Source: Rhododendron vialii (taxonomy: Eukaryota; Streptophyta; Magnoliopsida; Ericales; Ericaceae). Taken from it: a stretch of 64,000 nucleotides of DNA. The notes beneath the pieces are model-generated. The model did no database searches. It was not told where the DNA came from and saw only the letters and a program-made list of their open reading frames with translations. Every line of letters starts with the position of its first letter. The stretch's first letter is position 1. The translations under genes were made by a program, and so were the position numbers. The stretch lies in assembly GCF_030253575.1 (NCBI RefSeq), contig NC_080569.1:1632001-1696000 (forward strand), read 5' to 3'. Shown here one piece after another: positions 52,701 to 62,688 of the stretch.

Positions 52701-53222
52701 TTCCATTTTTTTTTTTTCCTCTTTCTGATCAATGGTCATTTCCTCTTTGGAAAGGGGAGAGTGTTGCTTAACAAAATACACAAAAAAGTATAAGTAGCTC
52801 TGTTTTTTTTCTTTTTTTCTTTTCGTGTGTGTGTATGTGGAAGGACATGAAGTAGCTCTTTAAACATCTGCATTTAAAGAGATCTTAGTTCTTCACTTCT
52901 TTGTAGAAGACAAGCTTTTTCTCAAGTTCTTCAAGTAGGCATCAAATTTCTGTAACCTGCGGTACTGGCCTCCAAGCATATTGCACGACTGTCTTGCACC
53001 ATGATGTCCGTTATACTATTTCCAAGGCAGTATTATTTAGGCTTGAATATCTCAAATACATATTCCAAGTTGCAAAAAAGTTGTTGCAAATGAATTTTGC
53101 AGGTTCAAATCCTCTGCAACGATTGTAACAGTCGGAGTGAAGCGTTCTTTCACATCTTTGGGCACAAGTGCAGGCACTGTAATTCATATAACACCAGGGT
53201 GATTAAGGGCAGATCCAGCTGA
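46775..53222 (+). CDS. CHY zinc finger and RING E3 ligase (PIRH2/MIEL1 type)
   Basis: Probable RING-type E3 ubiquitin ligase; plant relatives (MIEL1, CHYR1) act on transcription factors in ABA, drought and defence signalling. Twelve exons give 269 aa: 46775-46839, 46986-47073, 48810-48866, 48955-48987, 49096-49173, 49301-49344, 49478-49518, 51280-51362, 51450-51541, 51645-51714, 52525-52563, 53103-53222. The CHY finger starts at [16 protein letters not shown] (residue 22), followed by the CTCHY part ([39 protein letters not shown]). The C3H2C3 RING uses C158, C161, C177, H179, H182, C185, C197 and C200. A zinc ribbon (CNDC...CRHC) ends the protein. The exon 2 donor (ACG/GTCCCC) is weak; a second in-frame donor at 47103 would add ten residues. 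Closest recalled relative: At3g62970. Intron 7 holds decayed exon copies. Confidence 0.93.
47107..47155. repeat. Compound TA/CA/CG microsatellite, CHY intron 2
   Basis: (TA)n, then (CA)n, then (CG)n, then CACACATG. It starts just after the alternative exon 2 donor. Alternating purine-pyrimidine throughout. Confidence 0.9.
47380..47552. mobile_element. MITE with 9-bp TSD (Mutator-like)
   Basis: 173-bp near-perfect foldback: GGAGCCGTTGATCTCGCAAA pairs with TTTGCGAGATCAACGGCTCC. Flanks are CACAAATAC on both sides (47371-47379, 47553-47561). A 9-bp duplication fits Mutator-like elements, though the outermost bases pair poorly. It lies in CHY intron 2. Confidence 0.75.
48241..48402. mobile_element. 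Foldback with third arm copy, CHY intron 2
   Basis: CTTACACAAACAC...GTGGGGCCTGCACAC (48241-48281) pairs with GTGTGTGCAGGCCCCAC...GTGTTTGTGTAAG (48316-48357). A third arm-like copy, GTGGGCCCCACAGTGAATGT, follows to 48402. GT-rich and non-coding. Confidence 0.7.
50107..50188 (+). pseudogene. Decayed copy A of CHY exon 8
   Basis: 82 bp aligned to the true 83-bp exon at 51280-51362. The first half still reads [16 protein letters not shown] in frame; a one-base deletion then shifts the second half. The acceptor (GACAG) remains, but the donor GT is now TT. Flanking intron sequence on both sides is also similar, so a segment larger than the exon was duplicated. Confidence 0.85.
50265..50342 (+). 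pseudogene. Decayed copy B of CHY exon 8
   Basis: 78 bp. It resembles copy A (both end CAGTTTTGAGTTTTGCAT) more than the working exon. The acceptor AG has become AT, the donor GT is TT, and about five bases are lost. A phrase at about 50475-50510 (GGTTTGGACCAAGATGCACA) weakly resembles exon 9, so the duplicated block may have included that exon. Confidence 0.8.
50870..51200. repeat. Unclassified repeat insertion in CHY intron 7
   Basis: GGATGCCCTCACGCTTATA occurs at about 50891 and 51079. Two GCAATGTGGGACTT units lie about 33 bp apart at 51121 and 51155. Together they look like a transposon or its remnant between pseudo-exon B and the real exon 8. The family was not identified. Confidence 0.5.
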
Positions 53223-53622
53223 CCAAAATTGTTGATCTACGGCGCACATTTGATATTCCTAATTGGTTTTGCTTCCATATTTTTGACCCTATTAAGCAGG
53301 TCATTTCTTGTTGGCTGTTGTACAACACACAAGTTGTAACATCATTCTCCTCTGATTAGCCCAGCTTGGCTACTGTTAGGAAAGGACCAATTTCTTGTGC
53401 TTGGTTAGGTGATCTTTCAAGGCAAAGAAGTGTTATAGTATCTTTCAAGGTTGAATTGATATTTCTTTTATGTTTCGACAATAGGCTGAATGCATGAGTT
53501 TACACGTCTTTTGCATCTGTAAATTTGTTGTATATCTGTGACTCTGCGTGGAGATGTGAACTTCCTCAAAATGTTATACACACGTCTCAAATGCAAGAAC
53601 AAGAGTATAAATTAATTAATTT

Positions 53623-53955
53623 AGGGTCTGTTTGGAAAAGTTTTTATCTTCAGTTTTTTGTTTTTGTTTTCAATGTTTTTTGAACCAGGCACCATAAACA
53701 TGTTTGTGTAACTGGTTTTGCTTACAAAATACTATAATCAATTCTGCTAGTTTATGGAAATTCTAGAAACACAAAAATTGTGTTTTCATTTGTTTTGAAA
53801 ACACTTTCGGCAGTCCAAAAAATAAATAAACAAAAACTATTATAGTCACCAAATATGTTTTTTGTTTTTATTTTTTAACAAATAAACAAAAATTCATTTC
53901 TTGTTTTTTTTAAATGAAAAATAAAAAACTGACAACTCTATTAAACAGAGCCGAA
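53623..53955. mobile_element. AT-rich foldback, Tourist-like ends
   Basis: Begins GGGTCTGTTTGGAAAAG and ends ATTAAACAGAGCCG, a terminal type common in PIF/Harbinger-linked plant MITEs. Interior arms are rich in TTTTTGTTTTT and its inverse. A 3-bp TSD could not be confirmed. Confidence 0.5.
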
Positions 53956-54760
53956 CTTTCCTATTTGTTTTCAACCGACTCATTTAATTGTAGCGATAAT
54001 CCCTAATTTCCTACAGGGGATTTGCTTGGAGGAAAAGAAAGGGTTTGAATGAGGTTCGGCAAAAGATTTGGCATTAATGAATTATGGTACTGGTTCGGGA
54101 GGTTAACGTCAAGCTTGATGACTTTTCCTTCAACAGTTCCACTATTCCGAGGGATGAAGGAAAAAGTATTGGGATTTTGACCATTTGCATGGAAGTGTCA
54201 TTAGGTGGAGTATCATTTTCATTAATGTTAGATACCAAAAAAAAAACTTACCTTGAAAGTATTCAGAAAAAGAAAATCAATGGTTGAGATCATTTTTTGA
54301 GTGAATCTAGACCCTGATTTTTCTTTTCAGAGTACTTTCTTGGTAAGTTGTTTGGGTACCTAGCATTGCTCATGCTGGATCACATATTCACATGCATGTG
54401 TTTGAAGTGGAGCTTGAAAGGCAAGCTGGCCAACCACTCAAGTATTTTAAGAAATAACAACTTTTTAACGTCCAAATATCATTTTTTTTTTACTAAAAAG
54501 TGGTTATTTCTTGAAATACTTGGATAAAAGTAAAAAAAATTTACTTTTCCGATTCTTCTCGTCGAGACGAATCAATAACTTACAAAAGTTTGACGCGAAA
54601 TTAACAAATGCAAAAAAAAATTAAATAAAGACAATTTTCAAATTTAAGTTAAGGTCAAAAGAATGCAGCGGAAGTAAAACATAAAATAGATCGGTAGCAT
54701 CACTTCACCACAGGCGGGGAGCCATGGATGTGAAAGTCCCCTAAATTTGTTGCATCAATA

Positions 54761-54859
54761 ATTCTACAACCACACACATTTTACACGCCCAAATGCACAC
54801 CCACACACACTAGAGTGTCTAGTGTGTGTGGGTGTGCATTTGGGTGTGGTCCTAGAATT
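54761..54859. mobile_element. 99-bp palindromic MITE
   Basis: AATTCTACAACCACACACA...CCAAATGCACACCCACACAC pairs with GTGTGTGTGGGTGTGCATTTGG...CTAGAATT. The loop is only TAGAGTGTCTA. Confidence 0.7.
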
Positions 54860-54910
54860 ACTCTTGTTAAACTATTTCTTTTTAATTTAAATGATAGTCA
54901 TTAACAGACT

Positions 54911-55165
54911 CCTTCCGTCCCATATTACTTGTCTTGTGCAGAGAATATACTATCTTTTTCAGGGGACATACAATTAATGCATGCCTTCTTAGAAATTTAG
55001 ATTAAATTTTTAATGTTGCTTTTTATTCTCTTTATTAAAATGGACTTGTAATAATTTATGAGAGGTAGTTTTATAAAAATTTACATACTTTTAGTTTGAT
55101 TTTAGGACAAATATTTTGGGCAACCCAAAATAAAATACATGGCGGCAATATGAGATTGACGGAGT
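54911..55165. mobile_element. Degenerate Stowaway-like MITE
   Basis: The left end CTCCTTCCGTCCCATATTAC and right end ATTGACGGAGTA resemble the Stowaway termini at 24850 and 59550, with more changes. GGACAAATATTTTGGG near the right end also fits the family. Confidence 0.65.
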
Positions 55166-55312
55166 ATTATTGTTATTTTTCAACATAACCCAACCGTTTA
55201 TTTTTGAGACGATAGTATCATTTTAATCATTTGTGTAAGAAATACAATAATCAAGCTCCCAAACACCCCTTAAAATAATTTCCTTTTCTGGACCCTTCCA
55301 TCACGAGTGTAA

Positions 55313-55440
55313 TTTGTTCACCCTCTTTTTTATTGGTTGAAATGGTGGTATAGGTTTCATCCGTGCAATATAGTTTTTGATAAGTAAGATCCACACAATT
55401 TCAACCAATAAAAAGAAGGATAAATGGAGAGTGAACAAAG
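55313..55440. mobile_element. MITE, family A copy 2
   Basis: 128 bp, TTTGTTCACCCTC...TATTGGTTGAAATGGTG pairing with the inverted right arm ending GTGAACAAAG. It shares the inner phrase GTGCAATATA...GTAAGATCCACAC with 7833-7993. Confidence 0.7.
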
Positions 55441-55694
55441 CTCAACTCTTCCGTCCCTAATACATAAAATTTCGGATTCCTCCACCTCACCTGTCTACCA
55501 CGGGGTGTCACTGTTACGTAAGCAATACGTATAGTAGTGCTTTCTATTTCTAGTTATTTCGATATCCAAGTAGTAAACGAGTAATTAATCAGTAATTTGA
55601 GAGCACGGTCACATAGTTCCCCGAATCATTCTTAAATCACATATTTATTAGAGTCTATACACTTAATAGTAAATATCTGGAGAATTCGAATCGT

Positions 55695-55700
55695 CACGTG
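55695..55700. promoter_or_regulatory. G-box CACGTG in B-box gene promoter
   Basis: Palindromic CACGTG about 120 bp upstream of the TATA box. G-boxes bind bZIP (HY5) and bHLH (PIF) factors, which would suit a light-linked B-box gene. Functional use is an inference. Confidence 0.45.
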
Positions 55701-55816
55701 CCGTGAACTGGTCTGGAGCACATGGCAGTACCATGAACTATTGAATAATCTCACTCAGTAAACACCCGCGGTTTCAACTTGTGTGGCCAACTTCATGACA
55801 GGGTGGCCGCCGAAAA

Positions 55817-55824
55817 TATAAATA
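55817..55824 (+). promoter_or_regulatory. TATA box of B-box gene
   Basis: TATAAATA about 118 bp upstream of the start codon. A CT tract lies between them. Confidence 0.6.
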
Positions 55825-55885
55825 TCAACCCAAAAAGATCAACGCAGCAGCCAACCACACCAACTACTCAGATAAGGTTTCTACA

Positions 55886-55914
55886 CTGCTCTCGCTCTCT
55901 CTCTCTCTCTCTCT
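55886..55914. repeat. (CT)n tract in B-box gene leader
   Basis: CT dinucleotide run ending 27 bp upstream of the start codon. Confidence 0.9.
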
Positions 55915-55941
55915 TAAACAAGAGCAGCAACCTCGGAGGAC

Positions 55942-58900
55942 ATGACTGATCAATCACGTAATACCCAAATCAAACAAGACGAAGAAGAACCAGACCAAGA
56001 ACACAACACCAGCCAACAAAAGAACCAACGCCTATGCGACTTCTGCGGAGAAGCCACAGCTCTGCTCTACTGCCGAGCCGACTCGGCCAAACTCTGCCTC
56101 TCCTGCGACAAGCAAGTCCACTCCACCAACCAGCTCTTCACCAAGCACCTCCGCACCCTGCTCTGCGACGCATGCGATTCCTCCCCCGCCTCCATCCTCT
56201 GCTCCACCGAATCCTCCGTCCTCTGCCAGAACTGCGACTGGGAAACCCACAATCACAATACCACTCTCTCTTCGCTCCACGAGCGCAGGCCCCTCGAGGG
56301 GTTCACTGGGTGCCCCTCGGTGAGTGAGTTGTTGGGTGTTGTTGGGTTTCAAGATCTCACCAAGAAAGAGCTTTTGTCAAGGGGCGGTGGTGGTGATTAT
56401 TTGGTCGGGTCTGGGTTCGAGGGTTTTGGGTCTGAGGGGAGCTCGGAATTTTTGGTTTGGGACACGCCTTCGATTGTTACGATGGATGATTTGATTGCTT
56501 CGAATAGTTCTGAGCATAGTTTTCAGGCTATGGGGGTTCCTCCTCTTCCCAAGGTACTTAATTTCGTGGTACCCAAGTTGGGTTTTTGGTGGATTCAGTT
56601 TTACGAAATGTAGTTTATGTTCCTAGTAGATGTTGCTTCATTCTTACTTAATTAACTTTCTTTGACATTTATGGGGCTGTGATGCTTATCAATTCTCTTT
56701 ATTTTGCTTTGTTATAGGTTTTTTTTTTTAATATTTCTACCTGTGTTACAGCCCCTTGGATGGAATGATTTGGTAAGAAAAGAAAGGATTAGAGATGAGT
56801 GATTTCCTAAAAAATGGTGAGAAATGTAAAAAAAAAAAATATTTTTGATTGGTTCCTTCGCCTATTCTGACCATCTCAACAAATCTCCTTGTTAGGGTGC
56901 TGGTAGACACCCTTTCTCACTATCCGAAGAGGCACCATTGAATTGGTTGATCCAGTGATGGATCCAAGGAGGCGGGGGCAACGACTGCACCCATAATTTC
57001 TCTCAAACGTTGTTGTAATATACAAACATTAGATAGGATAATCATGGTTAGCAATTAGCCCCTACCAATCAGATGAGTTTGCATCCATAAAAGCTAAAAA
57101 TCCGGGTGCCCGTCGGTGGGTTAGTTGCTGAGTGTTGTTGGGTTTCAAGATCTGACCAAGAAAGAGCTTTTGTCAAGTGGTGGTGGTGATTATTTGGTCG
57201 GCTCTGGGTTTGAGGGTTTTGGGTATGATGGGTATTAGGATTTCTTGGTTTGGGACACGCCTTTGATTGTTACTGTGCATGATTTGATTACTTCAAATAG
57301 TTCTGAGCATAGCTTTCAGGCTATGGGGGTTCCTCCTTTGCCTTAGGTACTTGTTTATTTATCTTATTCTTGACTTCTAGCTAAATTTCTTCATTCAGTT
57401 TTAGGACGTGTAATTTATGTTCTTTGACATCTGTGGGTTAGTGATGCTTATTGATTTTCTCTTTATTTTGGTTTGTTTGTAGGGGCGATTTATGTACTTC
57501 TATTCGTGTTAGGGTCCTGTACTTCAAACAGGGTTGATCCAGTGATGGATCCAAGGGGGTGTGTGGCAGTGAACCTAAGTTATTTAATGCGCGAGTAGGA
57601 GCATGAAAGTGTCTTTTAAAAACTTCGAAACTATTAAAATTCAAGAGAGCGAGGGTTGAGTTTGCATCCCTTGTAGTTAAGAATCCCGTAACCATCCCTG
57701 GATCGTCAATTTGTTGTGAATTAACTTTGCTAACTTTCTACTGATTTTCTTGTTGGTGGGTTTGTCAAACATGTCTATTAGTGAATTCTTCTTCATTTGA
57801 AATGTTTTATAGTTGTGATTTAGTTAGTGAAGCCTAACTTTGACTCATGGATTAGTTATTGCCGTATTTATTGCTTGTTGAACTTGTCTCAGCTATTGTG
57901 AGTTTTTAACTTGTTCTTGAAAATTGGTTTCGAATCAGAATCGTAAAGCTGCTTGTGGGCGGTACAAAGAAGAAATATTGAGTCAGCTTCGTGAAATGGC
58001 AAAATCAGAACCTGGCTTTAGTGATTTTCAAGGGGATATTGAACCTTTCATGCAGTTCCAATCTCTGCTACCTGAACAAGATTTGCAGCTGGGAGATAGG
58101 TATGATGGCTTTGATCGTGGGGTAGAGCAAGCCACAGTTCCTAATTACAAGGTAAAACATTTTTCTTTTCTAATTGATTGCATGGTTTTTCTTTTTCCCC
58201 TTCTTTTGTATGTTAAAATAGAAACCTTGACGTCTACCTGTAACTGGCATCCCTTACATCAAGTAATTTAGGCTTCTAATTGGCTTTCTATGAGATTTCA
58301 GTGTTGCTTAAAGCTGACAAGTTCATGTTGAAGTGTGGGATGTAGGGAATGACCGGTTGAATGGGCTTTAACGGCTACCCTTTAAAGAATTAGCTGACTA
58401 GATCTTTGTTTCAGGCAAAAGGAACAGTAAAAGGTTTGCGAAAAATGGCGGTTGTTTTGATTGTAATCAGGATCTGGTTTAAGTTTGCATCATTCAAAAT
58501 CTACACACATGCATTGGCAGAACTGCGTGTCTTTTGACCAATATTGGTGGTACTTACTGAGAGATGAAAATCTGAATTGAGGAAGGATGGAAAAGGAACA
58601 CTATGGGAGAAACAAGATTGTTATTGATAATTTTGTGCTGTTGCTTCCAATTTAGTTATACCAACCAAAGGACCCGAGATTATGCATTTTGGAAGATTTG
58701 AAAAGTCAGTTACTTTGCTAGAGTAGAATGTTAAGCTTCTAGCCCATTGTATTTGGCAAAAAAACAAAAACCAAATACTCTCTTATGCATTTTGTTGTTT
58801 CTGCATCAACTCTGGAAACTCTCTGATACATATACAAAACTTTCTTGCGTTTTACATGCACAATGGAGACTTGTCCTCTATTGCTTCCATTTTCTTCTTC

Positions 58901-60383
58901 TGTTCTCTTACTTTCTTTTTCATTTTGTTCTTGATTTCTGAAGTCGAACTTCATTATTATGCCACATGAATTTTCCAGTGACGACAAGCAGCTTGTCTCC
59001 TCCCCCTCTCCCTTTTCTGTGTTGTGCAAGCGTCTGAATACTGCTCTGCTTTTGGAGTCTGCTTGGATTTTGAGTTGTGTGTCTTTTACACGTGTATTAT
59101 GTTCTTCCACCTAAAAAAGGTATAAGAAGAAAGAAAGGGTAAACCAAATTATCATGTTCCTTCCATGTAGGCCGGTGCATTCCAGTGGGGCATCAATAAT
59201 ATTGAGCTTGCAGATCGAGGTTTTCCATCAAAGTTGGTAGGAAGCTATGGTGAGGAAAGCCGTTTGGTACCTGACAAAGATTTGGATAACGGTGGCAGTG
59301 GAAGTCATGCTAATTGTGGTCATGAAGCGCAAACACATCATTATGTTGGCACCGAAATTATACATGTCCCTCCGAAAGTTGTTGTACGCGAATTAACAAG
59401 TCAGGAGCGTGACACTGCTATCTCACGGTATAAGGAGAAGAAGAAAACTAGGAGGTATCTCTTCTACTTTCTTTTTCCCCTGAAGATGTATGCAGATTGC
59501 AATTTTTTAAGTAAATGACCTCATGGATGCCTGCTGGAAGGCTTAAATACTCCCTCCGTCCCATAATATTTGTCCGGTCCGCAAAACGGAGATGTAAAAA
59601 TAATACTATTTTTGTGAGAAAAGTTGAAAAAAAATTCAACAATTTACTAGATCTCGACGAGTTCTTTTAACTTATGAAAAAAATTTAATTTTTTTCTCGA
59701 AAGAAATTCATTATTTTGTAGTCCTCGTTTCGCAGACCATACAAATAGGGAGTATCAATTAAGTGAGATATGGTAAATGAACTTATTTGGTTAGCCATTT
59801 CTAGATTTCCCTAAAATTTGGATCTTTTTTGGTTCTATTTTCAGTTTGCGGTTTTTGAAATAATGTCTTGTTGGTACTTCATTTAGAACATGCATAGAAC
59901 TTGCGATGCTGCACTTTAGCAACATAGCAAACTCTTATGACCAAGCAACAGAGTTAGTTTTTGTCTTTCAGGAGTATTCTTATCTGAAATGGTTCAATTT
60001 TGAGGATATTTATTTGTTGTTTTCGTCATGTAGAATATTCACAAAGAACCGTATATTTACAAAGAACTCTCTAACTGATTAAGCCAACATGATAAGTCTG
60101 TTCCTATATGTTGGTACTAAAGATTGCTCGAGTTGGTGATGGCAATATATGTGCTTGTGAGTTTGTTGGGCCTCATAATATACTTTGCACAAGTTCGAGA
60201 AACCTCTTTCTTTCTTTTGCAGTCCTCGTTTGTGGCATGTTATCATCATCTTTTAAGTGGTTAAGCTGACAAAATTATTCAATGGGAAACAGGTATGAGA
60301 AGCACATAAGGTACGAATCACGGAAGGTTCGGGCAGAAACTAGGACAAGGATCAAGGGACGTTTTGCTAAGATGGATCAGTGA
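55942..60383 (+). CDS. Group II B-box/CCT protein (CONSTANS-like, COL13-15 type)
   Basis: Nuclear regulator with two B-boxes and a CCT domain. Four exons give 399 aa: 55942-56553, 57939-58151, 59171-59454, 60293-60383. B-box 1 starts at C32 ([20 protein letters not shown]) and B-box 2 at C75 ([20 protein letters not shown]). The middle is acidic and variable, with the conserved [11 protein letters not shown] and [15 protein letters not shown] blocks. The CCT domain (about 354-397) reads [20 protein letters not shown] then [19 protein letters not shown]. Exon 3 ends inside the CCT codon AG/G. This layout is group II (BBX7-13). Gene order points to COL13/BBX11 (At2g47890), but sequence alone does not settle the member. 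Relatives act in flowering time and light responses. Intron 1 holds a duplicated exon piece; intron 3 holds a Stowaway. Confidence 0.93.
56307..57103 (+). repeat. Tandem duplication unit 1 (functional copy)
   Basis: Covers the last 246 bp of exon 1 and the first 550 bp of intron 1. Landmarks shared with unit 2: GGGTGCCC, AAGAAAGAGCTTTTGTCAAG, CTATGGGGGTTCCTCCT, the intron phrase TTGATCCAGTGATGGATCCA and GAGTTTGCATCC near the end. Confidence 0.8.
57104..57700 (+). pseudogene. Tandem duplication unit 2 with dead exon 1 piece
   Basis: 57104-57346 copies the 3' part of exon 1 at high identity. It carries in-frame stops, including TAG in place of the final AAG codon, and small deletions. The donor-like GTAC remains, but there is no 5' splice acceptor context, so it is carried as intron sequence. 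The copy continues through intron landmarks to about 57700. It is shorter than unit 1 because of several deletions. Confidence 0.85.
59550..59752. mobile_element. Stowaway MITE in B-box gene intron 3
   Basis: 203 bp, starting CTCCCTCCGTCCCATAAT and ending ATACAAATAGGGAG, with TA on both sides (59548-59549, 59753-59754). The right terminus has lost part of the family consensus. Related to 24850-25064. Confidence 0.85.
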
Positions 60384-61966
60384 CCTCTTTGGTATGGAGT
60401 AATCTCAGAGCGTGTATGACTCAGTTGAAGTTACTTCTGGAAACAAAAAGTGTATGCCGTCTGTGTAGAGTTTTGTTCCGTTGGTTTGTGGAATAAATCG
60501 TAGTTTTGTATATAGGAGCCTATGATTCAACTTCTTGGAAAATACATAGGTTTCTTAATCATACGAAATCTGTGATGTATGTAGCAAAGACACAACAGGA
60601 AGGGTGTCAATATATTAGGTTTCTGTGAAAGTGAAGTATTTTCCAGTTTTGAATTATTAAGGCCTAGGATGTCAGAGTGACTTTCTGTGGCAACTGTAAT
60701 CAAATAGCTGGTATTGAGCTTAGTCACATAATCCTTTAGTAGGAACCTCTGCTCCTTTTCTGGATTATCACTCTCGGGAATTTGTAAGCTTGGGATGTTT
60801 TCAAAGGATATGCTTTTATGCTCTCGGTCACGTTCCCACTCGTGCACGTGCATTATGCGACGCGACTCTCAGAATGATGTTAAGTTCTCGCACCACCTCC
60901 CAATAGTTAACAAGTACATCCATCGCAGGTTTGGTTCAGACGCAGTCGGTACGATCAAATTTGTGTATTACAACATTGCAGCATTACCATTGGCGCAAAC
61001 CTTACCCTTTGGAGCTCCAATACGCTAGTGCAAGTGGGCAACTCCATTTTCCCAGATTGTTAGCCTGCTGATGCTGTATTGATAAAGGCAGTTAAATATA
61101 TCTTTCCGCGCTAGAGATATTTGAAGAATCTTTCCCACCATCGCATTCCGTTTCTGCAATGGGGATATGATATTGTTGTCGAGGCAGAAGGGCCATTTCT
61201 GGTGATGGATGAAATTGGCTTGAAGAAGGGTGGATACTTTTGCTTGGCAATGATTCTGAATGATGCAAAGCCAATCCAACTTACGAAGGGCCCGTTTGCT
61301 TGACCAAACATCAGCGTTGATATTGGACTTGTATCCAAGGGTACCGCCGCATATGTGTTATCACGTTAAAATTATTACGCGTCAAATTAAATGCCCCGTA
61401 ACGCAGAGGGATGGGGTTGGGGGTTTGGGTTAATTCTATTTTGGCAATTGACTTTCATGCTACGAATTAATGCCGACTGAAGGTAGCTCGGGAGATCTTT
61501 AATCTCTTTTTTTTCCAAAGTTTAATCTTCTTTAGTTCTTTTTTTACTAGAGATTCAGTAGATTTGTATCCAGAGAAAAACAATGTCGAAATAAAAAGTG
61601 CACGACAGAGTCCAGGAGAGGTGGTTACCCGTTTTTTTATGGAGAGGGTGATACTTATGACTCAAACTTGTCTTGTGGCCGAGGATAGATAACACTTGTC
61701 ATCGCGCTAGGCCACGATTCTAAATTTCTAACGAATAAAACCCCACTCACTTACAATGACATACAAATAGAATGCCCAATAGAATATTGAAACATCTTTT
61801 TTGCCAAATGTCTGGTAGTTTCAAGTGCCCTAGTAGCTACTGCACAAACTAAACTTGCCCATTGCATCTTTATTACCACGTACCTAATTACTCCTACTTC
61901 ACAAACACTAAAGTACTGGAAGTACTAACCAGGCAAGTCCATTATCATTAATAAGGGTCTATTTAC
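60384..61966. other. Spacer between convergent B-box and CASP-like genes
   Basis: Left end is the B-box gene 3' UTR; right end is the CASP-like 3' UTR. Open frames at 61025-61338 on both strands are mutual antisense and match no family. Nothing else recognised. Confidence 0.55.
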
Positions 61967-62315
61967 CTAGCTTGATTTCTTATGGAGGCTTAAGGTGCCA
62001 AGCAATACAAGCCAAAGAAAGACGAAGGACCCCATCATGGACATGGCGAAACCGGCGGTCATGTAGCGGCAGAAGGTCTTGAACACATTGCACACCTTCT
62101 TCCAGTTGGTGTGGGAGTTGCCGTGGAGGCCAATGAGTCCGACAGCGACCGCCGCGCCGTTGGCGGAGAAAAGCAGCGCCACCATGACTAGGTCCAGGAT
62201 GAGCAGGGCCAGTGTGAGGCCGTTTTGGGTTGTCTTTTTGGTTGGCATGATAGAGAGTGCTACCAACGATGCAGCTGCGTAGAAACATGCTATTGCATTG
62301 GCCACCACAAAGTAC
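61967..62315 (-). CDS. CASP-like membrane protein, 3' exon (partial)
   Basis: Four-TM protein of the CASP-like (UPF0497/DUF588) family; Casparian-strip members scaffold membrane domains at the plasma membrane, while most CASPL roles are unknown. The exon encodes about 116 aa after an acceptor (GCTGTTAG/G): YFVVANAIACFYAAASLVAL is TM2, LTLALLILDLVMVALLFSAN is TM3, then GLHGNSHTNWKKVCNVFKTFC, the conserved loop, and TM4 (MTAGFAMSMMGSFVFLWLVL), with a short tail to TAG at 61967. The preceding exon, with the N-terminus and TM1, must end in two bases of a codon. I found no candidate up to 64000, so it is probably beyond the window. TM2-TM4 in a single exon suggests the intron seen in many relatives is absent. 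Confidence 0.85.
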
Positions 62316-62657
62316 CTAACAGCAAACAGCAGAGATGAAAGTTGGTTAGTCAATACTAATACTCATGTCCCCTATCTTACTGAATACATAATCTACATCT
62401 TGTCCAAGGAGTAATTATTCAATGGTATTGAAGTACCGCCACGTCGGTGGTGTCCTAACACCCCTTTCTATTAGGCTTGGCCCCAAAATTTTGGCCCAAA
62501 AAGATTGGCCCCGTTAGGAGTAGCTATATATATATTAGTATTTCGCAATATTAACGTAGAAATTGTAGTTGGTTCATTGGTACAAGGAACCTTCGGTCCA
62601 CTTTCTATGGTGGAGTTTGATTCCTATACACACACACAACCCCCCCCCCCCCACCCA

Positions 62658-62688
<31 letters not shown>

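Larger units (their letters stand above)
53223..55816. other. Spacer between CHY and B-box genes
   Basis: Starts with the CHY 3' UTR. It holds four MITE-like elements listed separately. The open frame at 54084-54287 has no known domain. No other gene seen. Confidence 0.6.

Noticed and set aside
61025-61338. Overlapping frames on both strands near 61.1-61.3 kb
   Set aside because: Antisense shadows of each other with no known motif or codon pattern.
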